From the NCBI RefSeq assembly GCF_008831285.2, contig NC_045149.1:5757500-5821499 (forward strand): a DNA stretch of 64,000 bases, read 5' to 3'. Shown here piece by piece: positions 1-12,812 of this stretch; the first letter of the stretch is position 1, and each line of letters opens with the position of its first letter. Made by a program: the position numbers and the translations under genes. The notes below the pieces were generated by a model. It was given only the letters and a program-made list of their open reading frames with translations. It had not been told where the DNA came from and made no database searches. The DNA comes from Nymphaea colorata. Its lineage: Eukaryota; Streptophyta; Magnoliopsida; Nymphaeales; Nymphaeaceae.

Positions 1-2422
1 ATATTATGGGTTTGGTTGATTTGCAGCTAGGGGAACGTATTCTTCCCCTCATAACAGCGACTAGGTGGTGTTGGTGGTGGAGTCTTGGCACGATTTTTGC
101 CGTTTGGGGATCGATTGAGCGCTTGGGGTGGCTGTCGGAGACGTTACAACAGTTCGGATTCTTGTTTTGGGGTGAGCAAGATCTAATCAAGCCCAAATTA
201 TTGAATATCATCGATTAGAGCATGTATAATTACTGTTTGAGCATGTTAGAGTTTAGAATTGATGATTTGGGACGCATGTTAGAGATTTTGTTTTTGGAGA
301 AAGTTTAGGATTATGTTGGAAAAACAATAATTCATGTATTTAATGACCATTTAAGCATGATGGGTTAATTTTCGAAGCAATAGGGAAGCATGGTAGAGTT
401 TGTGATGTTGTGAGGAAAATTTAGGACCGTTTTAGTGAGTATGTAGCGCGCGTTTTTGTGAACGGGTGCATCTTGGAGTTAAATAGGGATAACGTACATA
501 AGTTGGATGTGCCTTTGGGGATTGATGCCTGGATTAAAGAAAGTTTTGAGAAAGGTGTTAGTGGAGGATGGATTGATGGCTTTGGGTTTTGATGTTAGGT
601 GGCAACGTCGAGATGTAAGGAGGAGGCTTTTTGGAGAGCTTGTAGGTCGACACTACGTGTCGACACTCTCTTGAGGCGATGACACGTGCCTCAACGATTT
701 TGTTTAGTATTTGTTTGAATTGTTGGGTATCTAGTAGGAATCTTATATTTTGTTTATGTCTGCAGGTACACCGGGCATGTCCCGTCGACCTTGAGCTACC
801 AGATTCGAAGCTCGAGGCATTTTGAAGAGTCTTGTGAACGCGCCACAGGTATGGCGACATTCCAGGCAAATACCTGCATGGGCAAGTGTGTGAATGTGTG
901 TTCCTAAGATCATGAGATCCTAGGATTTGTGATGTGAATTGATTGATTGTTCCGTGAATGAATGTGTGTATGCATGTACATGAATTGATTTATGATATGA
1001 ATTGTTTTGAAAGGCTTATTGTAATTGTTTTGAAAATGTTACGCATTTGCATGTGCATGCTAGAATTTGATAACTGTTTAGGACAGATGAGGCGGGGTAT
1101 CGAGTCGAGTGTCTCCTCCACCCCAATTGTGCATTAGAAAACATCCTAGAATGATAATTGCATAGGACAACTACGAGCCCACCACAGATCGAGACTACTC
1201 TCTATGGTTTGGCTAAGTTTTCAAAGATGTGATTGTTATGTTGATGAATGTGAATGTTGTGTTTATTGAATACACATTGCCGTGGGCAATGATGCAAATG
1301 ATTGCACAGAGGGTAGTTGTACCCATATTGTTATGACGGCTAGCCAAAACTGTTGTTGTTATGTGTAACCCTCGTGTGGAGGCAATTGGAGGTGTGGGTT
1401 CACTCGTGAAGTGAACCAACCCCATGAGCTAGCCAGTTAATTGTGTTTGTGCAAGTATAAATATAAGAATGAAAGAATAAGAGATGAGAGGCCGGTGGGA
1501 TATGACTATGTGTTTAGGAGTTGTCCCGCTTTCGCCACTGGTCTCGCCTGTTCGGAACGCAGGCGGTGCAAGGCTCCAGGGTACTGTTGTGTGATGTGCT
1601 TGGAGCATAGGCTCCCGCCTTCCCAACCTGGGTGTCCTAGCGAAGGCTGAGTATATCTCCTTGGAATTCACACATCCATGGATGAGTGCTCTACCGCTGC
1701 AACGGATAGATGGATCCATACTGTTCTGGGCCACCACGGGGGTTGTCTCTCGGCTCTAGGCCACCCGCGGTGTGCACGTGCATGTGTTTGCACCCACAGG
1801 AACTGTAAATTCACTGATAGTAATGAAACTGAAATGTATGTGATTGAAATGTACATGATTGATGTGCATGTGACTGTTGTAGTTATGAATGCAAGTGACA
1901 TGTTTGAGGATGCCTTGCATGTGATTGAAATTATGTTATTGTAGTCATTGAGTGACCTCTGCATGTCGTGTCCTGACACGACATAATGATAGATTGTTCT
2001 GATGTTTGCTTGTATATTTGAGCCCTACCTAAGAGAGTTTGGACTTTTCCTGGCTTGTTGCCATACTGCGAAGGCTAAGCCTTTGGTTGTTTCTTTTTCA
2101 GGTTTTGGCGGACCCGGGGCAGCAGGCTGAGCAGATGGCTACACTCACGTCCTACTGGGGAGGTTTTGGGTTTGGTTTTTGTAGTGCCGGTGCGTCTGGT
2201 TTTGGTGTTACTGATGCCTTGTTTTTTATTAGGCATCGATGTTGTGATTTTGGGGCATTTGTGTCAAATGTACAGTTGAACTGAAATGCTATATAATGGA
2301 AAACTTGCCCCATTGTTTTGAATTGCTTGGCTCATTTCTTTTTGAACTGTTGTGTAGTCACACCTCGATGTTGGATGTTTGAAAAAAAAAATGTTTGAGT
2401 GTCAAAAGGTCAGGGTGTGACA
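1..2422 (+). mobile_element. 3' part of an LTR-like retroelement repeat (family A)
   Basis: No open reading frame here resembles a known protein. The stretch ends at 2357-2422 in a block reading GTCACACCTCGATG ... GTCAGGGTGTGACA. Terminal TGACA after a GGGTG-type block is what plant Ty3/Gypsy LTRs often look like. The same order of short blocks recurs, diverged, at about 20030-20815 (for example 1563-1600 with 20058-20095, and 2010-2160 with 20380-20530), so this is a dispersed repeat. The left boundary is outside the window or not visible. I infer an LTR or LTR fragment; no reverse transcriptase is attached on either side, so the family is not proven. Confidence 0.5.
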
Positions 2423-3074
2423 AATTTGGTCATCCAATCTTCCATTCTGTGGAAGAGCTGTATGCATGGAAAATGGGCCTTGAACTGAGATGGATCATGT
2501 ATAGTCAATGAAATCCTTCCCAAACATTCTTAGCATTTGATCAAAACTAATCGGGTTGAGCTACCCAACTCTATTAATGCCCTGCATTTGGAAACGTTTT
2601 ATGTATAATTCTTCTTTGATTATTGAAGGAAAGATTATTTTTGGTGGCTAGTCTTCTCTTTTGTTTCATTCACTCTTCTCTTGCACATATAGTACTCATC
2701 TTTAGTGCCCTAAATTGGGGCCTCTTTTCAATTGGAGCAATGATCCTAGGATGAGAGGTGACAAGAATTTCAAGAGAAACTTCATATCAATTTCAAAGCA
2801 TACTTTTTGAAAAGACAAGTCAATCTTTCAAAGTTTCTTTTTGAGAAACATGTTATGTTGCTGAATGGATCTCTTAAATGAGCTAATGATCTTGAGTTTT
2901 TATAACTTGAACCCTTAAATGATCCAATTTTGCAAAATTTTAAAAACTCTTGCAACCCATTGAACTCTTAGAAAATTGGAGCTTTTGGAACTTAGAGCTT
3001 TTCGAACTCTTTAACTTTTGAACACTTGAACTCTTGGAATGGAAGGAATATTGAGCTTTTGAATTTTCGCTTTG
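2423..3074. other. Intergenic, AT-rich, nothing recognised
   Basis: No long open frame, no RNA gene and no repeat boundary was recognised. The end of this stretch already shows scattered TTTTGAACT-like words and grades into the minisatellite that follows. Confidence 0.5.
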
Positions 3075-3680
3075 ACAAACTAATCTTTTGAACTCTCATG
3101 CTAGCAAACCATTATTTTGAACTTCTGCTTTAGTGAATCGATCTTTCAGACTCCTACTATGGCAGACTGATGTTTTGAACTTCCACTTCAGTGGATTGAT
3201 CTTTTGAGCCTCCACTTCAATGGACCGATCTTTTGAACTTCCAATTTGGCAGACCGATTTTTTAAACCTCCGCTCTAGTAGACTGATCTTTTGAACTTTC
3301 ACTTTGGCAGACTGATTTCTTAAACGTCCGCTATAGTTTACCAATCTTTCGAACTTTTACTTTAGTAGACTGATCTTTTGAATTCTCGCTTTAGCATACT
3401 GATCTTTCAAACTTCAGCTTCTATAGACCAATATTTTCAGCTTTTGCCTTTGTGGGTCAAACTTTTAAGCTTCCATCTTGGCAGATCAAACTTTTGAACA
3501 ACCGCCTCATGGATCAAACTCTTTTCAACTTTTATTTTTGCAAACCAAACCTTTGAACTTCCTCTTTGATAGGTCAAACTTTTGAACTCCCACATAATTG
3601 GATCAAACTCTTTTGAACTTCCATTCTTGCATATTGAAATTTTGAACTCATGCTTCAACAAATGAACTTTCAAAATTTTG
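3075..3680. repeat. 29-bp tandem repeat (minisatellite), about 20 degenerate copies
   Basis: A unit close to GATCTTTTGAACTTCCACTT + TGGCAGACC repeats head to tail. Unit starts at 3198, 3227, 3256 and 3285 are exactly 29 bp apart; outer copies drift and carry small indels. Because 29 is not a multiple of three, each reading frame cycles through three unit registers. This produces pseudo-repetitive open frames on the minus strand (3096-3344 and 3437-3673) rich in Lys, Ser and Phe. I regard those frames as by-products and not as genes. Confidence 0.85.
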
Positions 3681-6600
3681 AACTGAATCCATCATCTAAT
3701 TGCAGAAGCAGTGCAAAAGTTTCAAATTTTGAATCTTGGCATGAGAAATTGCCTTCATAACTTTATTATCTTTTCAAGAATAGAGCGATTCCTATTTATT
3801 ATTGATGGAAGTTGAAGGTGAAAGCTTCAAGAGGATATTGTTATGAGCTATTAGGAAAGTTGAATAAAGTCAAGGGAACCTAAGTGTAGGAAATGTCATT
3901 GATTTTGATAATCAAGTAGATGCAGATATAGTAGAAAAATGTTTGAGAATGATGATATGATCATGTTCAAGAAAATTAGATAGCACACTACAAACTGACC
4001 ATTGAGAGATGGGCTCAAGATAGGTGTAATTTTTCTAATAGGTCACTACTCAAAAGTACCAAATGGGCATAAGCTTGATTTGCATATATTCTCATTGATT
4101 TTGATAATCAAGTAGATGTAGAGATGTAATAGGAAATTGTTTGGGAATAATGATCTAAGCAACTTTAAGAAAATAAGGTTTACTACTGCAAAAAGGGTGT
4201 TGTAAGATGTGTTTAGGGCATGTATATTTCTTCTACTAGGTTAGCACTTAAAATATTAGATAGATGTAAAACTTCAATTACATTCATTCTATGAAGCTAT
4301 CTGACCTTTGAACTTTATCTAGTCATGCTAAAGAAGTATTTGAAACTCAAACAAGTAAGTTCAAAAGGTCTGCCATATTTAGTACCATAAGGCCAACTAG
4401 ACTGTGAGATACTAACACAATGCTTACTACATTAGTTTAGTAGAAAGCCAATACAGTGATATTGTACATGACAAAACTACACCAAACCACCAAAGGTGTA
4501 AAGCTTCGTAATAGCCTTTGAGGTGGTAAGGTATTTCTAAGGTAGGTTTGACAAAGGAAAATGATGAGCCAAAAAGCAAAAATTAAAAGAAAAATTCAAA
4601 AAAAAAAAAAATTCAAAGCAGCCTAAGAAAGAAAAGGAAAAGTAGGCAAAAGAAAAAAAATACCTACAAGAGAGTGCTGGCCTAGAGAATTGAAGACTAC
4701 CCGGACCAAAGTTCTCTCACATTGATAGAATTTTCTGCATCTATGAGATACTCCATCAATGATTGCTTTTCTACAAGATTCTTGTGAGATGACGAACAAT
4801 TCCTTTAAGTGCATGTCTTAAAAATGGAAGGAAATTCCCTTAGAAAGCTTGATAACCTCAATGAGAGGAAGTTCTACTTCTTGGAAAATAATAACTAACC
4901 AAGACATGTCACTATTAGATACAAACTTCACAGTATGTGTGGAGCTTTGACTTTCATGATAAACTTTTTTAAATAGGTTCCAACAAACTCATCCCCATAC
5001 TAGGGCATATTTTATTTTAAACAACTTTTTGATAAAATTTTGTAAAAAACTCTTTAAATTCACAACTAGTATTCCAAAGTGGGGCATCTTTTTATTTTCT
5101 GACTGTCGGAAGCCTTGAGCTTGTGTTTCACTAACGTTTGGATCTTCAAGAACTTTGTTTAAGAAAAAATGACAAAAAGTGTTTCCTCACATTAAGGCCA
5201 TTATTTTATTTTCAAAAATTTGGTGTGCTCTCATATCCACTAAGCTTGGCTTTCATTGGCTTAGTAGTATGAGGATATCTGTAAATACTCCAAATTTCGA
5301 CTTGATCGACTTAGCATTTTACCCCTTACCTTGACAATGTTTTCTACTGTTTTAAATTGAATTTAGACATAGTGTCCTTTTACTTGGAACTGATCAGATC
5401 TATCCCACTTAGGTGGAAGACATCAATGGTCTATGACAAGTAGATTGTTGCCACCTTGCCACATGACATTTTTTCCCCTACTCTTTAGAAAGCCTTCAGA
5501 ACCATGAGAACTATCTAAAACAAGTCAAATTAGGATAATTCCTAGCACTGCAAGTCTTATGAGCAGTTGAGCTCAGCTCACCAGCTGTTTAGCTCACTCC
5601 AAATAGCTTAAAGTCATATCACTAAACCAAGTCATTGCCATTTTTATCCAAGTTGACACCCTCAGCTCAGGCCATAGTGTTACAAATACCAAAATGCTAG
5701 TTCTAGCTTAGTGCATTTGATCACTATGCCACACTCTCTCCTGCTTAGGCTAAGTCCAAACACAATCTACATTCAACCAGGTTGTGCTAGCCCAGACCGA
5801 GCTATGAATGAATGCATCAGCATTAGTCTATCTATCTTTTAGTTCAGATCTAACTCATTCCTTTGACAATCAATTGAACTCGATTCCAGTTGGATTACAG
5901 AGTAGATCTCCAATCTGAACTAAAATTGAACTCCATTGAAATGAAGAAAACTATGCTCCAACTACAGATACATCAAGCATGTTTTAATCGACTTTCCTTT
6001 AGTGGGATCTCAGCACATATGCTTCAGAACCAGTTCATTTGTAGTTCGAACTATTTTGAGAACTGATTTGAACTCAAGTTCTTAAAAATTAAACTTCGTT
6101 TTTTTGTCAATTCATATTCATATTGGACTTGATCCTATGATTACAAGGTTAAATCATGCAAATCTCATATTTGATTGATCTTTCCAATTTTTCCCTACAC
6201 ACAAAGGCTTTTAGCAGGGGTAAAACAATCAGCTTCTGGCAGGGGTAAAACAACCATTTCACTTTAATCACATTCTTCTATACAAACTTAGGTTGTGCAT
6301 CATATACACCTAAGTTTAACATTTTCATATCTCGAGAGTATCATTTAGGATATCTTTATCGCATTTTCAGTTTCATGATATGCCTTCATCGGATTCCAAA
6401 TCCCTGATTTGCATCTCTAATCCAAATTCTCTATCACGTGTCTAGAACTTTTTCAGATCTAGATCCTCTCATGGATCCCTGATCTTGACCCAAATCTGTG
6501 ATCTAGATACATTGAACCTGGACAGATCCTTTTGGCACCAGCTTTTGAATTTTGTGGATGAAATATATTTCTCACGTACCTAAGTTCTAGTGCCACATAT

Positions 6601-8599
6601 TTGCATTGATTTCTCTTTGAGTCCACATAAGAGCTAGACACCTTTTTTGAGAATGTCTCATTGGTAGTTGGCATGCCACAACCGATCTTTCATAGTCTTT
6701 TTTTTTTTTGGAGAAACACACATGAAATTTAAAAACAATGATTAAAATGTACCTTATTTTCCTCAGTTTTATAGTTTTAACCTAAATTTTGGAGTGGGGC
6801 AAATATAAAGTGGGGTGGACCACGTTCTCTTATGCCACAAAAATTCCGCCGCTTGACATTAGAATTGGAAGAAAACTCCAAATAAGTGCCTATAAAGCTT
6901 GGTTTTGGTGAAAACTTTAAATTTTCTTTTGGTTTTAAGAGTGTGGGTCGAGTTATTGGCTCAAGGCACGGCAGTAATAAGCCAAATTCAGGCTTAGACC
7001 TCTCTAAGCCTACTCTTAGTCCAGGTTAGGCGCAGGTCTCCAGGAGTTAGCATGTCAGGCATATCTTTTTTTCCTCTCTTTACTTTTTGCTTCTTGTTTT
7101 CTTAAGTATTTATGCTTTCTTTCATGCTTAGCATAGTTTTTCTTTCCTTTTGCCTAGGATAGTTCGCCTTTTGGTTATTCTTCTTGTTTTATGTTTTCTT
7201 AGGTAGAATTTCAGTTCCATGTCTTTAGGGTAGGGAATGGAATCAGGCATGACTCCCTCTCTTTTCACGTCGGTACTTTATTTTTTAAATACAATTAATC
7301 TTTTCTTTTTGTATGCATATAGTTTCCTTTCTTTCATCAATTATTTATATATAGATATGTATACACACTACATCTTGAATAAACACTATGGTCTACATCA
7401 ATGCTGCACACAAGATAGCTTAATTAGAAAATAAGTTAGTTGGGATTAGTACTGAGTCTTTGGACCCAAGAAATCCCTAATTTGACTTATTTTCAATTAA
7501 ATACACATTAGAAACCGTATTTTTCAAAATGATTTCCAAAACCAATATTTTTTCAAAACCTTGATTTTTTAAAAACCCTAGGTTCATCCATGATCAATAT
7601 GAAAACATATTACAAATCCTAGAACTAAACCTAGGCCGACCTCCACCTAGAACCCTGATTTCAATGTCCAAGATGACCAGATTTTGAAACCTTGAATCAA
7701 CAAAACCATAGCTGTAGCCAATCCAAGCCATAGAACATCCTAAACTATGAGAATTTTGAATTTCATATCAATCAATAACTCTAGATCTCAATATTGGATC
7801 TCTTCAATTTGAATCTTGATAATAGTAGATGATAATAGTAGTGGATTTCTTGAGTCTGGATCATGATCATATCTCAATCATATACGTTCTGGACTATGAT
7901 TGGATCTCCATGACATTGGATTTGAAAACTTAGACTATAAGTAGATTGAGATAATATTTAGGAAACCCAAATCAAATTCCTTTGGATCTTGTAAGTTTTG
8001 GATCATCAGAGCTGTAGTTGGTACTTGGAGTATGATACTTAAAACTCTGCTCAAACTCAATTTGGAATGTGAACTCATGATACTGGACCTTGCACTGAGC
8101 GTTTGATCAATGGATTTGAACCCAAGGGCCATGTCCCAAATATGTGAACTCCATTGCAACTTTAACCTGAAACCCCAACTTTAGAAGCCAAGTCTTGATC
8201 ATGTATGTTCCACATATGCATGGATCTATAATGAGCAAGGGTCAACAATGTCTCCCTCTTGATGAGCTCATTTGTTCACAGACCCGGATACTTTGATGAT
8301 CCACATAGATTTTAAATTGATATGTTCAAAAATCCAAAGCATATTTGCTTTCATTGCACTTAAGATCATGATGACATTCAATCACTTGGATGATATAGAG
8401 TCCAGTTTAGTCTTTGATTTTATTACCCCAGGTACAGGTGCTAAGAATGGTTAGAGTCTCATCTCTCTGGGTGACACAATGATTTAACCGTAGGCGAATA
8501 TCAAATTTTCCTCTATTCACAATCTATATGTGAAACCCAAAAAGTTTTACATGTAAAACATTTATGCCTAGTTCAGATTTTCAAAAAAATAATTTGTAA
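3681..8599. other. Intergenic, AT-rich, no gene recognised
   Basis: About 4.9 kb without a recognisable coding region on either strand; the open frames are short and have low-complexity composition. Two partial repeats of one phrase occur, at about 3893-3920 and 4090-4118 (CATTGATTTTGATAATCAAG), each followed by similar text, which suggests a local duplication of roughly 0.2 kb. No tRNA, transposase or reverse transcriptase motif was seen. Confidence 0.45.
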
Positions 8600-9095
8600 C
8601 ATTCCACGTATAGAAGAGGGACTTTAAAATAATTATAAATTGAAAATTTTTGAATATCTTGAAGGGCTTATATATTGCATCCTCGTCCCATAGCTTTTAT
8701 TGGATATAAATCAAGCTTGCTACAGGCCAAATTGAGATTTACAGTACTGCTTTCAAGCCAGCTTCCGGATGTTCAAGTGAGCTTTGTTGCGCTGTCAGTG
8801 TTAGTACCAGGGCGAACATATCACCCAACCTAGGTTCAATATTCAATACAAGAAAGAATGTGTATACTCCATGCAGGAGGACTTGAAAATTTTGAAACGA
8901 GGCTGATCCAGGGAGGCATGATACAAGTTGGCTTGGCTGCAAATTTGGCCTTATTATATACATGCCATATTCTTGTGGTTGCAATAACCACCACATACAG
9001 AATTCACTTCCTCACCGAAACAGTAACCACAACTGCAAGACATTTCTTCCTTGAGTGTCCAGTAAGTCTGATCAAGTTACAATGAGTCAGCAATT
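8600..9095 (-). other. Probable 3' UTR and downstream flank of the RopGEF gene
   Basis: This lies immediately downstream of the RopGEF stop codon on the minus strand. It holds no domain-like frame. A transcript end is expected within a few hundred bases of 9096, but no polyadenylation site could be chosen with confidence. Confidence 0.35.
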
Positions 9096-12000
9096 TTAAG
9101 CCAAGGAGTCTTGTGGTGAATTACCCAAGCGGACTTCAAAAATCCTGGGAGACTCAGAGGGTATTGTCTTGAAGAGCTTTGTTGCCGTAGATTCCTTAGC
9201 CACTTCATCTGCACGAAGTACATCATCAATCAAAGAAACAACGTTATATGCCAAACCCTCCAGGACCCTCGAATAGCTCTCAAGAACTGCTTGCCCAACA
9301 TCCTGCAAGTAGGATTACAGCAAAATCACAAACGGATTCAGAAACATGTCAATGTGCATCTCTAAAGTCCTCATTATGATGAAGTGTACGACTACAGAAG
9401 CATGGGTTTGCGCACTTGAACATATTCTTTCGCTTGCCTGAATGAGGTAAATTCTGAAACTTAATTGACCATAACTATTTGGAGGCTCGAGAAGTATTAA
9501 CATTCACAACATAACATCTGAGTTAAAATAATGTATGTAGTTTGGTGCAAGGGAATGGCACATATGCAACAGATGTGCTGTTTGGCACGATGAGCAAATA
9601 CATTGCTTGCATAAAGTAGTCATGAACCTAGAAGCATCATGCTACTATGGAGCAACATAAGTAAAAGCTAAATATATGTAGTGTCTAATACCTTATTGTA
9701 TTGGATTTTAGCTGTATCTAAACTTGTCTGAGACAAACCAGGACATCTCTGTTTCAAGCACAAAAGCAAGCTCTTAGCTCTATCCGTGAGCATATCCATT
9801 TTACCTCCATCAGCTGTAACCAAATCCCATGAAGATTTTGAGTGAGCTAAAACACCCTTACGTGTCCACACATATATTGAAGCCTCAACTTTGTCAGCTA
9901 TGTCGAGTGCATTGTACTCTGTTGATAGGTCAAGGCAATCAAGGACATCCTCAGGATAGAAATGTTCTGGGCTTGTAATGTGCTTGTAAAGTGTTTCCCC
10001 TAATGTGGCCTTGCCAGTCTGCAATGTGAGATGTAAACAGTAAGTCAGAAAAAAAAAAAAAAAGAATCTGTATCTATATGCTTTCTGGTTATTCAGTTCA
10101 ACGAATACATGTACATTTTTTGAGAGCCTACTTTTGTATAGAACAAGTTGCAAGCTAACCTTTGGTAGAGTTTCCATGTATGACTCAGGGACTTCCATCT
10201 CTGCAAGAATGCTACTGTTGTTGGCCACAGCAGCTTTCAGAATTTGGCTTGCAGAGTCACGTTTTTGGAGCAAATGTTTCCTTGATTTATCTGAGAGGCC
10301 ACGAGGAGGAACCCTAGGAGTCGGCAGCCACCACTTCTCATCTTGTCTAGGAGTCATTTGGCCAAAGTTATCAGCGTCTGATGGGAGGCTTCCCTGATCT
10401 ACATACCAGAACTCTGTATTCCCAAAACTGTCCAAGATGCCCTGCTTAAATAGATGAGAACCAGATCCTTTGGTCAACCAGGCATAAGTTGCAAATATGT
10501 GCATCCAAATATATAAAAAGGTCAAGGCATTTAGTCAACCTCAAAAGCGAGAAGGAAGGATTTGCAAAATAATCTATAGGACTAAGTGATAGATGACAGA
10601 TTTTAACCCTTTGAAATATGTAGATGTGATAAGAGTAAGAGCAAAGATAAAAATATTGCTACTATTTATTTATTCCCATATGTCACTTACAAGAAGCATG
10701 TTGTCCAGCTTCTGAAGTGCAGGAAGATTCATTCGAACATCTGACCTGAGATGGCTAGTCATCACCTTTAAAAGAAGTATATTGCACAATAAGATTCAGT
10801 TGCACATACATTGACCACAAAAAAAGAACTTTTCTTTGAAGCTTCTTACCTCTTGTTTCCTGCCATCTGGAAGTTCTTGCCAAGAAGGAACAAAGTCGAC
10901 AATGTAATCACAGACAGAAAGAAGACATTCCATCTCTCTTTTCCACATCAACCTTTTCCCAAATTTTAAAGGTTCCAACCGGTAGAGCTGCCCAAATGCA
11001 GTAGCTGGCGGGAAAAGATTACATGGTGAGGAGCATTAAACAAAATTGCCCACGAAGGATGGGTCATCCTTGAGGAGGTCAGATCAAGATATATCCTTAT
11101 GTATAAGCAAGCACTTATCACATATCTTTAAATGTAATATCCACACCTGCATATCATTGGTGGCATGGCAACACAAAAGCTCAACTTGAGAGCTGAGTGA
11201 CAGCTGATATTTTCCATCTCATTGTTCAAATAATTGAGTAGGTGAGCCCGAGAGCATAAAAAACATTTATTCATTCATTGAAGCAGATTTGGAACTATGG
11301 TTAAAGATTTAGGTTTCACATTTACATGTATATAGAAACTGAACGATACTACTTTAATGTGGTTTTCTCTTTGCTGGGCTGGTAAAAGAATGTCCCATGT
11401 TCAAGTGAAGCCAATGAAAAGAGTCAGACTACTGCTCACAGCTCCATTTGAAAAAATGCTAGAACCTTGACTTGTTCTCAGGTTTACCACTACTTTTAAA
11501 GACTAGACTGAAGCTAAAGTGACAAGATAAAACAAGTTGAAGCCCAAAATGCATTATATAGAAATAACATCCATGTTGCTACTTGAAATAGCAGTAAAGA
11601 TTGCATGGGGCAAACCATAGAGATTGGTGATGGCATTTGAAATGGCCACGGCTGTGCAGACTCCTTTCCCACTACCAGACATGTCCTCACCCAATAGCAG
11701 CTTTGCAAACTTCTCCTTCATCATTTCAAGTTTCTGTAGTTCTGAAAGCATCAGTTTAACATCTTCAGGTTGTGTAGGAAGCAAAATCTGTGAAGTCATA
11801 GAAATGGCAAACACAACTAAAGCCTCATTTGTCAGAAGCTTTTGTTCCATGCTTGCGTGGGACCATTTGCAATTTGACTTTGTTCTAGTACCAACTTGAA
11901 ATTTGTCACATAAAACAGGACAACTTAATTAAGTTGTGTTTGTGAAGTTATTTCAACAGGAAATATCGAAGCAGTTGTAATACAGAACAGAAAAACAAAC

Positions 12001-12812
12001 AATAAACTTGTACAACCTAGTCTTTGATTGAGAAATTCAAAAAGATGTGCATTATGTAGGTATTAGGCTGACAATCCACTAAACAGTCTATAGACATATT
12101 TAGAGGAATAATAGCTTTAAATATGGCACAAATAGCATGTCAAAGTCCGGGCTTACAGAAAATATTCATGCCAGGATATAGATGCAAAAACAAAAACAGG
12201 ATTGCCCAGAAAAAGAAAAATCTTAAAATAACTTTCTTAACAAATCAATAAACGGTTCACAGTTCCATGACTGTTATTGGAGAGGTTGAACGTTGAGCTC
12301 CGCTCAGTGGATTCTTCAGAGAAGTTTAGTATAGGACTAGAGAAAGGAGCAACGATTTGGATTAGAAAAAAAAAATCCATTTAACATTATGAACCAACTT
12401 TGGTGGAATTCCTACCTTGACTTTCTACCCTTACTGGACCCATGAGTCATGAAAGCAAAAGCAAATAAATGGAACTCCCACGTTAACACTTTTTACCTAG
12501 GCTGTCTGCCTCCGGATCATCATATCTGTCATCCAAGTTCCCCGACCTCAGTCTCATTGACATTTTTCTGGACAGGCTAGCTCTCCCTTTGCTTGCAGAA
12601 CTTTGAATTGGATGACCTAACAGTGGCGATCCATCTGCACTAGCACTATCTTCATTTGTTGCGGTCGAAGTTGAAGTCAGTGAGTTTGTTCTGCTATACC
12701 CGCATGTTCCTGCACTCACGGCAGAAGCGTCTCTGTTGGTATTGAATTGATCAACCTTTTCCTCGTAATAAATGTGATAATCTTGTCGATAGTTATCTTC
12801 CACGGGTGCCAT
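9096..12812 (-). CDS. Rop guanine nucleotide exchange factor (PRONE domain protein)
   Basis: Seven coding exons fit one frame: 12812-12497, 11816-11616, 11004-10850, 10765-10691, 10441-10160, 10018-9692 and 9302-9096 (stop TAA). All junctions are GT-AG, and the total of 1563 nt encodes 520 residues. RopGEFs activate plant ROP/RAC small GTPases at the plasma membrane through the PRONE domain, often downstream of receptor-like kinases, in polar growth and signalling. Residues 1-129 are a Ser/Thr-rich variable N-terminus. PRONE runs from about 130 to 485: [20 protein letters not shown] at 137-156, then [10 protein letters not shown] across the exon 2/3 junction, [10 protein letters not shown] at 257-266, [10 protein letters not shown] at 285-294, and [20 protein letters not shown] across the last junction. 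The C-terminal tail is short (about 35 residues). The exon 2 acceptor is the one uncertain junction: ttcacag at 11788-11790 looks stronger but breaks the frame, whereas ctttag before 11816 keeps it. The ATG at 12812 is the first in-frame start and is followed by typical acidic and Ser-rich sequence. The paralogue number within the family cannot be assigned by eye. Confidence 0.93.

Noticed and set aside
3096-3673. Two minus-strand frames with repetitive Lys/Ser/Phe protein text
   Set aside because: They are read from the 29-bp minisatellite; the repetition follows the DNA period, not a protein repeat.
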